22,518 bases of DNA from Candidatus Uhrbacteria bacterium (GCA_014728435.1 WJLP01000104.1:1-22518), one strand, 5' to 3'; counted from the stretch's first letter, positions 6,901 through 14,655 are shown. Made by a program: numbers and translations. The notes: generated by a model from the letters alone, not told the origin.

Positions 6901-9221
6901 GCGCCAGGTATTTATACGTAAGGGCATCGCGCGGCATTAGATCCATTACCGCAAGTGAGAACCCTTATTATAATTTTGATTATAGCGAGGAAGATGTGCC
7001 CAATGTGGCGGTTTATGGAATTGTGTACACGCCGGATGGTTTTACGCAAACTCAGTATCACGCGGAGATTGACACTAACGCGCGTAAGCTGAATGTTGAT
7101 TTGAGCACAGATAAGAACCAATACGCGCCGGGCGCGCAGATTAAGGTACGCGCCAAGGTGACGGATCAAGACGGCAAAGCGGTGCGCGGTGCCAGAGTGG
7201 TGGTTTCAGTGGTGGATGAAGCATTGCTTGCCATTGCCACACGAAGCAGTGATCCGAGTGTGATGTATCATTTGTATGAATGGGTTCCGAGCGGAATCTT
7301 GGCCAGCAATTGGTCGCATCAATATGAAGAGACGGGTCCGGGCGGAGGCGCGGAAATGGGCGGAGGTGAAGGTTTGGGATCGATCCGCAAGGATTTTAGA
7401 AATACGGCCGCGTTTTTAGTGATGGAAACAGGGTTTGGCGGGGACGCGGAAAAAACGTTTACCGCGCCGGATAATATTACTTCGTGGAGATTTACGGCCG
7501 CGGCCATCACGGAAGACCATTATGCCGGGCAGTCGCGGATAAACGTGCCGGTAACCAAATCGTTGTTTGTGGACGCGGTTATACCGAATTCGCTGACGGT
7601 GAGCGATAAGCCGACTTTGAAGATAAGGGCGCACGGCACGGCATTGCCCAGCCAAGGAAAGATTACTTATGTGGTGGATATACCATCATTAGGCATAGAT
7701 GAGCAGGAGGTTCAGGGTGAGGTTTATGAGCCGGTGTATTTGGCGGTGGACAAACTTATGGCGGGTGAGCATAAAGCGATTATCGGCGTAAAAGCCGGGG
7801 GTAAGGTTGATGCGATTGAAAGAACGATAGAGGTGGTACAATCAAGAGCCACCAAAGAAGAAAGGGTTGTAACAGAGTTGGGGCCGGGAACCGCTTTACC
7901 GGATCCGGGCGTGTCATCAAAGGTGCTGGTTACTTTTGAATCTAAAGCAAAGGCATTGAAGCGCGCTGACGTGTATCGCTTGGCGCAGCCTTGGTCGGCC
8001 AGGTTGGAAGCGCAGCTCGCGGGTGTGATGATGAGAGATTTGTATAAGGAATACTACGGTGATGATATTGAAGAGCAAGTAGATAGCTTGCTGGCGTATC
8101 AGCAGGCGGACGGTGGTATTTCGATTTTGCCTTATGCTTCGAGTGGGGCCGAATTATCTGCGAAAGCCGCGGCCGCTAAAGCGCGGGCATTTGATACGGC
8201 TAAGCTGACTAATTATTTTTGGGAATTATCGGATGACGAAGAGGTCGCACGCGAGGAAGTGATTAACGCGGTTTCTGGTTTGGCATCGTTGGGAGAGCCG
8301 GTTTTGGAGAGGTTGAAGAGCGCGGCAAAGCTTGAGGATTTGAGCTGGCGCGAGCAATTGGCTTTGATGCGCGGTATGGAAGCGGCCGGAGACAGGGAGG
8401 CGGCCAAAGGTATTTTGGATGCATTGCTTGCCAAGGCGGAAATCGAGAATGAACAAATGCGCTTGAATGTGAGCGAGGATGTGACGGAAGAAATCGAGGC
8501 TACCGTGCAAGCCGCGTCCATGGCGGCCGTGCTGGCGCATCCGGACGCTGAAAAGTTGATGGCATATGTGGAAGCCGTATGGAACCATGAGGCCATGACT
8601 GATTTGGAACGAGCGGTTTATCTGGAAAAAATAGTGCCCACTTTGTCTGATGTTGATGTGAAGATAGGTTATGCGATTGGCGAGGAAACGGGTGAGGTCG
8701 ATTTGAGTGAATGGGCTTATCATACGATTACTTTGTTGCCGCAAGAAGTGAAGCAGTTTCGAGTAACAAGTGTGAACGGGCCGGCTGCGGCAAGTTTCGC
8801 GCGCAGAGTGGAGGGTGACATCGGTGAATCCAGTCCGTTAATTAATATTACCCGCACTTATAGCGAGGAATTGAATGAGCTGGGAGAGGGAGATAACGTA
8901 CGCGTGAATTTGCAATTAAGCTGGGACGCGCGCGCACAAGACGGCTGTTATATTGTGCGCGACAGATTGCCCGGTACCATGATGCCGATTGTAAGTGTTA
9001 AATATGCCAGATGGCACAGGTTGGGTAATTGGTATCCATTTCAGGTGGATAAGGGCGAGGTCAGCTTTATGGTCTGTAAAAGAAGTGAACCGGTAAATAT
9101 TAATTATACGGCGCGTGTGGTTGCATTGGGCGAGTATTCGGCCGAGGGCGCCATAGTGCAGAGTATGCAGGTGCCGGGGCTCGCGGCCAAGACGGAGCCG
9201 GTAACGGTGAAAGTAAAATAA
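3912..9221 (+). CDS. membrane-anchored alpha-2-macroglobulin-like protein with cytoplasmic anti-sigma-like domain
   Basis: 1769 residues from the ATG at 3912; the ATG at 3921 is an alternative. Residues 1-97 are highly charged, helical and end in a basic stretch (KKEKGAGLFKR). They resemble cytoplasmic anti-sigma regions of the DUF5667 kind. A single membrane helix follows (about 101-122), with positive charge on the N side, so the remaining roughly 1640 residues are extracytoplasmic. These comprise two Big_5/Ig-like domains (about 145-260 and 267-355), macroglobulin domains including an MG2 with DRPLYSLTDT near 603, an MG5/bait-region domain ending VVSVVDEALLAIA (near 1100), a Gly-rich bait-like stretch (about 1140-1157), the A2M domain (RKDFRNTAAF to about 1250), a thioester-domain-like helical region (about 1345-1610) and a C-terminal MG10. 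The thioester C-x-E-Q is absent: the equivalent segment reads PWSARLEAQLA. I count only four cysteines (774, 783, 1679, 1722), plausibly two disulfides. Bacterial relatives trap proteases in the periplasm. Here a sensor role is inferred. Confidence 0.85.
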   Translation: MHNMRSKEEKTAQELNEALSHNKEADVKYQPYLRMAKALEQDAKENGEMDKSVMEEQKMHLMKMAKNIKQENMQKESKSSSNSEQKTAKKEKGAGLFKRPWYIWAGGLAVAAAVVVVVFVTNTAGPLPFLPQADEQESFMGKAKLSVIIPAAHAGDAFNVLVEKGDSEDAAVDTSFKVESKVDVDTEDLRQSLRIVNAAREQDGVYVDFDIKKEGDKNFVITPATDLDPGEVYKVSIAAAVDGENEKKPREFSWAIQTRDKFRILRSVPGHQSSYVPVNTSIEVTMSKTGWEDPEEYFDIKPAVSGRFETHGRTLVFVPEEPLKRATIYTVTYKRGWGISEDLQLEEDVVLKFETAAEKEYSRNRSYFSIYKYLFESSLDKDVVIPVRTSDDLKSADISVTGYKVSLEQAYAAVQELEEIPHWARQSKERATTLQDLAEVEAFTLQAKLEESGSNWMDYLRLPADTPKGWYVVKVSPADDEFAQWILLQRTDVAAYTMVTRDKLVVWAVNKDTSMPLSNMVVAFDGQTGTTDNRGLAEMQTPDDWRAYLDEQGMTWKRHDTPHEVLKLGDENMGLLLNVQYIDWYWGYAAHDPELNYWSYLYPDRPLYSLTDTMNVFGFLQDRETGEGAGTVQVELRSNSMDYSTFKTKVVARAELVTDAGGFFEGELSWSVPLTPGYYNVVLTKDGKEMDRRYIEVRDIMKPAYTVKVLPQDEAIYAGDVVRGQIKTEFFDGTPYGRLDLEVETYGAGGGEETLVTDDNGVAKFEYDTEPPICTATKERVDCPNTQTFTIEAYPTLGEEAEIFGQASVRVWRGKHHFESYMDDENGERVVKFKVREVDLRQATGENSSVLGEGVSDAAIDSEIYEVYWDRIEDGTRYDPIEKKVYPTYRYERRFERVGEFKSRTDASGEATLSFPMEDDISYRVISTYREGDKVMHADMAYIYSGATYYNPYYSNHSNENITFKSGRADNDDNEYELGEKVELRLMRDNEMFQEDGARYLYVRASRGIRSITASENPYYNFDYSEEDVPNVAVYGIVYTPDGFTQTQYHAEIDTNARKLNVDLSTDKNQYAPGAQIKVRAKVTDQDGKAVRGARVVVSVVDEALLAIATRSSDPSVMYHLYEWVPSGILASNWSHQYEETGPGGGAEMGGGEGLGSIRKDFRNTAAFLVMETGFGGDAEKTFTAPDNITSWRFTAAAITEDHYAGQSRINVPVTKSLFVDAVIPNSLTVSDKPTLKIRAHGTALPSQGKITYVVDIPSLGIDEQEVQGEVYEPVYLAVDKLMAGEHKAIIGVKAGGKVDAIERTIEVVQSRATKEERVVTELGPGTALPDPGVSSKVLVTFESKAKALKRADVYRLAQPWSARLEAQLAGVMMRDLYKEYYGDDIEEQVDSLLAYQQADGGISILPYASSGAELSAKAAAAKARAFDTAKLTNYFWELSDDEEVAREEVINAVSGLASLGEPVLERLKSAAKLEDLSWREQLALMRGMEAAGDREAAKGILDALLAKAEIENEQMRLNVSEDVTEEIEATVQAASMAAVLAHPDAEKLMAYVEAVWNHEAMTDLERAVYLEKIVPTLSDVDVKIGYAIGEETGEVDLSEWAYHTITLLPQEVKQFRVTSVNGPAAASFARRVEGDIGESSPLINITRTYSEELNELGEGDNVRVNLQLSWDARAQDGCYIVRDRLPGTMMPIVSVKYARWHRLGNWYPFQVDKGEVSFMVCKRSEPVNINYTARVVALGEYSAEGAIVQSMQVPGLAAKTEPVTVKVK

Positions 9222-9252
9222 AGGAGGCGGGCTTAGGCTCGCTCTTTTTTTG
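9222..9252 (+). terminator. rho-independent terminator after the macroglobulin gene
   Basis: GCGGGC/GCTCGC stem with one G-U pair and a TTAG loop, extended outward by further wobble and A-T pairs, then a T-run to 9251. Confidence 0.65.
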
Positions 9253-9260
9253 CCAATGAA

Positions 9261-10175
9261 ATGATGGAACAGTTTAGATTGAAGTTATTATTAGCAGCGG
9301 CCATGCTTGTTTTGGCCGGTTTTGGTTGCGATAAATCGACTCGTGTTTCGGATCGTGCATCCCGCGAGACTGTAGAGACGCGCCGCGCCGTGTCTCAGCG
9401 TGATGAGGTTATTGCGACGAGGTTTGTACGGGAAAAAGAATTTACTGATACGGAGTTGGTTGATGTTGAAGTGGTTGACGGGTATCCGGTGGCGGGTATT
9501 GTTAATCACCACGCTTTGGCGATGGATTTGCAAGCCAGGTTTTTTAAGTCGCTAAAAGAGTCGCGGCCGGATATAGAACGGTTTGTGGTGATTTCGCCCG
9601 ATCATTTTTTGTCCGGGGATTTGGTTTCGACGCATGGATACGCCTATGCAACGCCGGCCGGCGAGGTTGAGTCGCGGGCATTGGGCGTGAAGGGTATTTT
9701 TGAGGCGAAGGATGTTAAGTTGTTTGAGGGCGAGCATGGAGTTGGTACGCTGGCACCGTTTATAGCGCGCGAATTCCCGCGGGCGCGGCTTGTGCCGGTG
9801 TACATTCGGCCGGAGGCAGCCAAGAGTCGGCTGGAAAAGCTGGGAGTATCTATCGCGGAGCTTGTAGATGAGGAGACGTTTGTTATTTTATCGTCTGATA
9901 TGAGTCATTACCTTAAAGATGATGAAGCAAGGGAGAATGATAAAGTTACATTAAGTTGGATTGAGGAGCCGGACTGGGAAAAGTTACAATCCGCTGATGA
10001 TGATTATACGGATTCGGCGCAGGGCTTTGTTGTGTTGGAGTCTTTGTTTACATCGTTAAAGCAGGAAGTATCTTTTCAGTTATTAGATCACGTTATTTCA
10101 ACAGATTATGGAGCGGATCCTAATGAGACGACTAGTTATATAAATGGGTTTTATTTCATAGCTGATAGCAGATAG
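9261..10175 (+). CDS. MEMO family protein (AmmeMemoRadiSam system protein B-like), probable lipoprotein
   Basis: 304 residues. The first 22 form a signal peptide (MMEQFRLKLLLAAAMLVLAG) ending at Cys23, an imperfect lipobox (GFGC), so membrane attachment outside the cytoplasm is likely. The body is the MEMO fold, related to class III extradiol dioxygenases: GIVNHHALAMD (79-89, the usual GIVPHH/PHAGY), ISPDHF (111-116), EHGVGTLAPFI (158-168), RLVPVYI and the C-terminal-half signature SSDMSHY (211-217). The His residues correspond to the family's metal-site positions. No AMMECR1 or radical-SAM partner is next to it. The biochemical role of this family in bacteria is unsettled. The start could be the ATG at 9261 or at 9264; no good Shine-Dalgarno distinguishes them. 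The last codons lie in a 7-bp repeat array. Confidence 0.85.
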   Translation: MMEQFRLKLLLAAAMLVLAGFGCDKSTRVSDRASRETVETRRAVSQRDEVIATRFVREKEFTDTELVDVEVVDGYPVAGIVNHHALAMDLQARFFKSLKESRPDIERFVVISPDHFLSGDLVSTHGYAYATPAGEVESRALGVKGIFEAKDVKLFEGEHGVGTLAPFIAREFPRARLVPVYIRPEAAKSRLEKLGVSIAELVDEETFVILSSDMSHYLKDDEARENDKVTLSWIEEPDWEKLQSADDDYTDSAQGFVVLESLFTSLKQEVSFQLLDHVISTDYGADPNETTSYINGFYFIADSR

Positions 10176-10185
10176 CTGTTAGTTG
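10158..10185 (+). repeat. heptamer tandem array, unit ATAGCTG, over the MEMO gene stop
   Basis: Four units of exactly 7 bases: ATAGCTG (10158), ATAGCAG (10165), ATAGCTG (10172) and TTAGTTG (10179). The array encodes the last residues (IADSR) and provides the TAG stop at 10173-10175. Confidence 0.75.
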
Positions 10186-10190
10186 AATAT

Positions 10191-10214
10191 GAAAAAACCG
10201 ACGAGTGTCGGTTT
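10191..10214 (-). terminator. terminator between convergent genes, stronger on the minus strand
   Basis: Perfect 8-bp stem AAACCGAC (10195-10202)/GTCGGTTT (10207-10214) with a GAGT loop. On the minus strand it ends in six T (10197-10192) and overlaps the stop codon of the host-attachment-like gene. On the plus strand only TTT follows, so it may also stop MEMO transcripts less efficiently. Confidence 0.75.
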
Positions 10215-10662
10215 AATTGATGTCTTTGGGGATTTCGAGCAGGCGTTCCAGAGCTTCGACTAGGTCAGATTTGGTGAGGTCTTTGTTGAGGTGGCGGGTG
10301 ATGAGATCTTGAACGTCGCGGGAGAGGTATTGGTTGATGAGGTTGTAAAGCTCGGTGGGCATGATGAGTTGGATATCTTTGATATCATGATCGTCGACAA
10401 AGTCGGTTAGCGCCTCGACGATGTCTTTGGCATAGTGTTTGCGGTCTTCTTCTTTGTTATGTGCCGCGTCAGAGTGCGCGCGAATTCCTTTACTTACGAT
10501 GACCGTGCTTTCGGAATCGGGGAAAGCCGGATCGCGAGATTCCACAACGCGCAGTTCATCGATGTTTATGCCGTGGGCTTTGTGGATGATGGTTTTGCCA
10601 AAGTCGCCGATTAAGATGAGGCTGGGTTCGGGGAAGTTTTGAAGATTGTCTGGTATATTCAT
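10213..10662 (-). CDS. host-attachment-like protein (eRF1-domain-like family)
   Basis: 149 residues from the ATG at 10662; an in-frame TTG at 10674 lies inside a repeat array and is less likely. It starts with a strand (SLILIGDFGKTIIHKA) like the A-R-x-F segment of bacterial proteins annotated as required for attachment to host cells. It continues with KHYAKDIVEALTDFV (76-90), the core strand DIQLIMPTELYNLINQYL (96-113), and the family's C-terminal I-x-K-D-L-T signature, here HLNKDLTKSDLVEALERLL (124-142). Structural comparisons in the literature relate this family to the central domain of peptide release factor eRF1, with possible ribosome-related roles. The name reflects an early annotation and does not prove contact with a host. 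There is no signal peptide, so it is cytoplasmic. Confidence 0.65.
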   Translation of the reverse strand: MNIPDNLQNFPEPSLILIGDFGKTIIHKAHGINIDELRVVESRDPAFPDSESTVIVSKGIRAHSDAAHNKEEDRKHYAKDIVEALTDFVDDHDIKDIQLIMPTELYNLINQYLSRDVQDLITRHLNKDLTKSDLVEALERLLEIPKDIN

Positions 10663-10664
10663 AT

Positions 10665-10692
10665 TAATTAACAATTAATGATTAATAATTAA
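10665..10692 (+). repeat. heptamer tandem array, unit NNATTAA, upstream of the host-attachment-like gene
   Basis: Four phased units TAATTAA (10665), CAATTAA (10672), TGATTAA (10679) and TAATTAA (10686), followed by a decayed unit CAATGTC. It abuts the ATG at 10662 on the minus strand, so it occupies the position of the promoter or 5' leader. Confidence 0.75.
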
Positions 10693-10721
10693 CAATGTCG
10701 GAATCGCGGACGCGATATTAT

Positions 10722-11723
10722 TTAGATTAAATCCAGTTTTAGTTTTTTAAGATAGTTTTCGAAGGGTTTGTGAAAGTCGCGGTTGGAGTGGATGCCTTTA
10801 TGAATTGAGGCGAGCAGGGGAGTGCGGGCGCGGAGACGTTTGGCGAGTTTGAGTCCGAGCTCGGAAGCGCGGATGCCTTCCACGGTAGTTAGGTTGAGTT
10901 TGGCGGGGTCGTTGGATTTGGCTTTGACCAGTCTTTGGCCGTAAGTTCTGTTGTGGCCATGGGGCGAAAGCCCGGTAACGAGTAAGTCGCCCAGGCCCGC
11001 GAGCGATGGGGCGGTTTTTGGGTCAGCTCCGGCGCGGAGCATGATGCCGGCCATTTCACTGACGGCCATGGTAATGACTAAGGCTTTGGAATTGGTTGGG
11101 TAATGCAGGCCGTCGCAGAAGCCGAGGGATATGGCGTAAGGGTTTTTGAGAGCCGCGCCCAGGCCCACTCCAAGCAGGTCTTGGCTTTCAGCGCTTTTGA
11201 TGTGTCCGTGGCGCAAGAGATCTGCAATATACTTGCGGGCGTTTTTATCGGTTGAGGCGGTCACGAAAGCCGTGGGAGTGTCATGGCTAAGCTCGGTGGC
11301 GATGGCCGGACCGCCGATCATGCAAGTGCGTTTTTGGTTGGCTTTGGGCAAGTTCTTTTTGACGCTTATAACGATCGGTTCCAAAGTTTGCGGGTCGAGG
11401 CCTTTGGAAATGCAAGCCATGGTCGCGTCTTTGCGTAAAAACGGTTTGGCTTCTTTAGCGACTTGGAGGACTGCGTGGGAGGGTACGGCCATAATCGCGA
11501 CGCGCGCGTCTTTTAAGCAAGCGTCGAGGCCGGCTTGGGCGCGGACGTTTTCAGGAAGGCGGACATTGCGAAGATATTTTTTGTTGCAATGCTTTTTGTT
11601 GATTTGCCTGAGTACATCGGGTTCGATGCAGTACATGTTGACCGTGTGGCCTTGCCGGCCGAGGTGATAGGCGAGGCCGGTGCCGACGTTGCCGGCTCCT
11701 AAGATGGCGATGTTGGTTTTCAT
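10722..11723 (-). CDS. gpsA: NAD(P)-dependent glycerol-3-phosphate dehydrogenase
   Basis: Reduces dihydroxyacetone phosphate to sn-glycerol-3-phosphate for phospholipid synthesis. The start is the ATG at 11723 (333 residues); an in-frame TTG at 11735 falls at the -10 element. Motifs are the Rossmann loop GAGNVG (9-14), MAVPSHA (78-84), SKGL (106-109), GGPAIATE (137-144), the catalytic-lysine segment ALKNPYAISLGFCDGL with Lys193, GLGDLLVT (243-250), GHNRTYG (256-262) and VEG near 285. The length matches the family (about 330-340). It stands 59 bases upstream of the host-attachment-like gene in the same direction. Confidence 0.93.
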   Translation of the reverse strand: MKTNIAILGAGNVGTGLAYHLGRQGHTVNMYCIEPDVLRQINKKHCNKKYLRNVRLPENVRAQAGLDACLKDARVAIMAVPSHAVLQVAKEAKPFLRKDATMACISKGLDPQTLEPIVISVKKNLPKANQKRTCMIGGPAIATELSHDTPTAFVTASTDKNARKYIADLLRHGHIKSAESQDLLGVGLGAALKNPYAISLGFCDGLHYPTNSKALVITMAVSEMAGIMLRAGADPKTAPSLAGLGDLLVTGLSPHGHNRTYGQRLVKAKSNDPAKLNLTTVEGIRASELGLKLAKRLRARTPLLASIHKGIHSNRDFHKPFENYLKKLKLDLI

Positions 11724-11734
11724 AGATTTCTTCA

Positions 11735-11763
11735 ATTTTATTTCAAATATTTACAAACATCAA
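11735..11763 (-). promoter_or_regulatory. promoter of gpsA
   Basis: Minus-strand TTGATG (11763-11758), a 17-base spacer and TAAAAT (11740-11735). The expected start near 11728 leaves a leader of about 5 bases before the ATG at 11723. An inverted repeat TTTCAAA (11741-11747)/TTTGAAA (11769-11775) brackets this promoter and might be an operator. Confidence 0.45.
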
Positions 11764-11818
11764 TATTGTTTGAAAGGTGATTAAGCTTTTTTATTGTATC
11801 GATTCTGTAGTTATGAGT

Positions 11819-13375
11819 CTAATTTTTTCGTGACCAGAGAGAGATGTTTTGTTTATTATAATCGACTTGCCAGTTATTATTGAATAAATCGGTATATCTG
11901 TTTTTGTCGGTTATAACATGGGTAATTCCGTTATCATCAAGGAAGTTGTTAAAGTCATTTGTACTTGTTGTACGGCGCCATGCTTGATAGTCGGCAAATC
12001 TGCTGAGGAAGTTTGGGGTTTCGTGGTTGTGGCCGATCCAGACTCTTTTTTTTGTGTTAGCCGGGGTCCAGAGGCAAGTGTAGAGACTCGTGCTGATGGT
12101 GAGTGAATCTGACGGCGCGGCTTTAAGTTTATCCCAAGCTGTGATAGTTGCATTGGAAACGTAAAAGTATTTGTTCCAAGCCGGGTCGGTGGCCAAGGCC
12201 AGCTGTGACTGCATGAGGTGGAGAAATGGAAAGGCGAGCAAGATGATGAACGCGGCTTTAAGCACAAAATCGGTTTTGGGTTTGAGGCTATGATAGATGA
12301 AAAGCCAGAGCGGAAGCGTTAGTATCACTAAGGCCGGCAGTAGAGCTTGTTGGAATTTACGGTTCCAGGGCAGAGGAAGAAACATGCAAATTATTGCGGA
12401 TAGCAACCAGATCCAAACCCATGTTTTGCCGGATAAATCCAGATTCGCTTTGTTCCAAAGGATCCAAATGTAAGCGATGATGATGGGTAAAAGCATAATG
12501 AGCCACATCCAGAACGGGTCAAGCGGCAGGGTATTGGTAATGAGATGATGTTCGCGCAGTTTGTTATCTTTAAAGATTAAATAGAGATAGTAAATTGCGC
12601 CGGGGAGCATGGCCGAGTTTAAAACCAGGAAACGCAGGAGTGATTTTTTTGTTTTAGTATAAGCGAAAGCCAAGAGACTGATTAAACCGTAAATTGGAAT
12701 GTAGTAAGGGTGAAAGCTGACATGGCAGGCGATGGTAAGCCACGGGATTGCCGTTGGCTTTCGGTTTTGTGTTATGATTTGCCAGAGCCAGCGAGTGTTT
12801 AACATGAGTAATGCCGGGGAGAGGATCATGTGAGCGCCGCCGAGTAAGATTGGGATGAGAGCGAATTCGTTGGAGAGATCGGAGGGTACGAGTGAATCTA
12901 CGGCCCAGGAATTGGTGATACTCATGTACACGGAATAGATCCAGCCGGTGCTTAAGCCGAATAGCATGAGCAGTGAGGTTAAGCGGGCGTCGCGCGGGTT
13001 TTTTGTGACGCTTTTAGCTGTGGCAAATATCGCGAAGGCCAGGATGATTGTTGTGAGGATACGAAGTATTTCGTGGGCTAGTATCGGTGTAGCGCCCATG
13101 CGAACGAATAGGCCGCCAACAGTCCAAAAAGGATCGAAGCGCGCGATGTGATCGGCTTCCGCGTAAAAGTTTTTCAATAGCAAAGATTCTGATGCTTGGT
13201 TTATGTAGTTGATGTAGACACCGGTATCGCTGGCGTTGGTAATGGTGGCGCCCAGCCAAGAGTGGTCGGGCGGAGTCAGCACTATGATGCCGAAGATTGT
13301 TGCGTATTGAAAAGCCAGCATTACTCCGGCGAGGATGAATGCATAACTCCATTTTTTACAAAAACGATAAAGCAC
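11819..13375 (-). CDS. polytopic membrane protein, GT-C glycosyltransferase-like
   Basis: 518 residues from a GTG at 13375; no upstream ATG and no clear Shine-Dalgarno, so the exact start is uncertain. After a first membrane helix (about 10-33) comes an external loop with H-S-W and SDTGVYINYINQ, where an acidic residue sits in the position typical of GT-C enzymes of the mannosyltransferase or RgtA/B/C/D kind. About ten further hydrophobic helices follow to about residue 390. A soluble, probably external, domain of about 120 residues ends GITHVITDKNRYTDLF, a pattern common at the C-terminus of such enzymes. By analogy it would transfer a sugar from a polyprenyl-phosphate donor to cell-envelope glycans or proteins. 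Substrate and linkage cannot be told, and the assignment is by architecture, not a diagnostic motif. Confidence 0.55.
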   Translation of the reverse strand: MLYRFCKKWSYAFILAGVMLAFQYATIFGIIVLTPPDHSWLGATITNASDTGVYINYINQASESLLLKNFYAEADHIARFDPFWTVGGLFVRMGATPILAHEILRILTTIILAFAIFATAKSVTKNPRDARLTSLLMLFGLSTGWIYSVYMSITNSWAVDSLVPSDLSNEFALIPILLGGAHMILSPALLMLNTRWLWQIITQNRKPTAIPWLTIACHVSFHPYYIPIYGLISLLAFAYTKTKKSLLRFLVLNSAMLPGAIYYLYLIFKDNKLREHHLITNTLPLDPFWMWLIMLLPIIIAYIWILWNKANLDLSGKTWVWIWLLSAIICMFLPLPWNRKFQQALLPALVILTLPLWLFIYHSLKPKTDFVLKAAFIILLAFPFLHLMQSQLALATDPAWNKYFYVSNATITAWDKLKAAPSDSLTISTSLYTCLWTPANTKKRVWIGHNHETPNFLSRFADYQAWRRTTSTNDFNNFLDDNGITHVITDKNRYTDLFNNNWQVDYNKQNISLWSRKN

Positions 13376-13421
13376 AAATAAGAAATAATAAACCGCAAGC
13401 CGTTCAAGTTTTTACGGAGGC

Positions 13422-14513
13422 TTATTCGGTTAAGGGGACGACGATGTTGTAGGGGATCTCTGTGCCGGAGATGGTTTGTATGCCGCTTCCCACGAGGGCA
13501 GGAATTAAATATTTGAAACTGTATTCATCACCCGTGTCGAGGCGCATGAAAGAGAAAAAAGTTTCGTTAATATCAACCATGCCTTCCGGTTCTCCGCCCA
13601 GGCCGCCGTTTAGCATGTTGGCACGCATTTGTTGTTCGGTGATTGCGGGGTAGTCGGAGCGCGCGGGTTCGGCCGAGAGAGTGAGCCAGCCGTATTCAAC
13701 TGCAAGGTTTCTGGCATTCAGTACAAGGAAACCTCCGACTTCGGTTTTGCCGTCTTTGCCGATTATGTTGCGTTTGTCGATTACCAGGTCAAAAGTTACG
13801 GGAATACGTGACGGGTATTGCGCTTGTAAACAAGCGGCGGAGACGCTGGCTGGAGGCGGTGCGGATAGCATGTCTTTGGCGGTTTTAATGCGGCGCAAGG
13901 CTGATAAGGTGTTTTGATTGACGCAAGCCTCCTGAGTTTGAATTTGTCTTTGCCATTCACGCCAGTTTTTTTGAATTTCCGGATTATTGTATGCCGTTGG
14001 ATCCATGCCTTTGGCGCGAAGGAAATCGGTAACCGCGAGTTCGATTGCCGAAGTATCGGGCCAGGAGCTTACCAGTAATTGGCCGGGAGAATTGGAGGCA
14101 TCGGCAAATGTTAGTCGGCGATTAGTTGAATCATAAGATAAAACTTCGTTGTTGGCATTGGTCCAGGTAAAAGCGATTTCCAGATTTTTCGCTTCTTGGC
14201 CGACGAGTCCGATGGGCATATCCAGGGAACTGGTTAGATTTTGAAATTGAGTTTCGTTTAGGCCGTTGGGAGGCAGGCGCAAAACCGTAACATCCGGTTG
14301 CAAAGTGGGGAGGTTGGTGTTGATGCGTATCATGGCGTTGGTTTGCGGAACTTGGGGCGTGGGCGGCAGATTACCAAAGCCTTGAAGTTGGGGGATGTTG
14401 TTATTACCGAAAGAATCGAGCGGAGCCGCCACATTTATTGTGGAGATGGGTTCAAAACAGCCGGCTGAAAGGCTGACTATCGCAATTAGGGCGATTAAAG
14501 GAAATTTGCGCAT
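13422..14513 (-). CDS. lipoprotein of unknown function
   Basis: The start is the ATG at 14513, giving MRKFPLIALIAIVSLSAGC with a perfect lipobox LSAG-C (Cys19). A longer in-frame start at 14540 would overlap the -10 element. The mature part (about 345 residues) begins with a Pro/Asn/Gln-rich linker, then has alternating strands. A conserved-looking FLRAKGMDPTAYNNPEIQ region (about 160-177) and two further cysteines follow. The C-terminal half (VTFDLVIDKRNI to YGWLTLS) looks like a beta domain. I do not recognise the family. It sits 46 bases upstream of the GT-C-like gene in the same direction and is divergent from the Rrf2 gene. Confidence 0.7.
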   Translation of the reverse strand: MRKFPLIALIAIVSLSAGCFEPISTINVAAPLDSFGNNNIPQLQGFGNLPPTPQVPQTNAMIRINTNLPTLQPDVTVLRLPPNGLNETQFQNLTSSLDMPIGLVGQEAKNLEIAFTWTNANNEVLSYDSTNRRLTFADASNSPGQLLVSSWPDTSAIELAVTDFLRAKGMDPTAYNNPEIQKNWREWQRQIQTQEACVNQNTLSALRRIKTAKDMLSAPPPASVSAACLQAQYPSRIPVTFDLVIDKRNIIGKDGKTEVGGFLVLNARNLAVEYGWLTLSAEPARSDYPAITEQQMRANMLNGGLGGEPEGMVDINETFFSFMRLDTGDEYSFKYLIPALVGSGIQTISGTEIPYNIVVPLTE

Positions 14514-14523
14514 AACTAAAGCT

Positions 14524-14532
14524 ATTATATCA
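14524..14532 (-). promoter_or_regulatory. extended -10 promoter of the lipoprotein gene
   Basis: Minus strand TGATATAAT: a perfect TATAAT (14529-14524) with the TGn extension. The expected start is near 14517, 4 bases before the ATG at 14513. The element merges with the heptamer array just upstream of it. Confidence 0.6.
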
Positions 14533-14533
14533 T

Positions 14534-14589
14534 GTATCACATATCACATAACATAGGGCAAAAATCACATATCACGAATCGCATAGCAT
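14534..14589 (+). repeat. heptamer tandem array, unit ATATCAC, decayed in the middle
   Basis: In constant 7-base phase: GTATCAC (14534), ATATCAC (14541), two diverged units, AAATCAC (14562), ATATCAC (14569), GAATCGC (14576) and ATAGCAT (14583). It lies between the divergent lipoprotein and Rrf2 promoters and donates part of the lipoprotein -10 region. Confidence 0.65.
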
Positions 14590-14626
14590 GTCGCATTTTG
14601 TAATAATGCATTTGGGGCTTCTACTA

Positions 14627-14655
14627 TTGACAAAAATCGGGGGGTTGGTTATATT
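14627..14655 (+). promoter_or_regulatory. promoter of the Rrf2-nifS-nifU operon
   Basis: A consensus TTGACA (14627-14632), a 17-base spacer and TATATT (14650-14655). The expected start is near 14662, inside the operator palindrome. Confidence 0.75.

Noticed and set aside
7900..8020. A thioester active site in the macroglobulin
   Set aside because: No cysteine occurs in this part of the protein.
13376..13421. Hairpin downstream of the lipoprotein gene
   Set aside because: Only a CCGT/ACGG core with bulges and a long loop, without a proper T-run on the minus strand.
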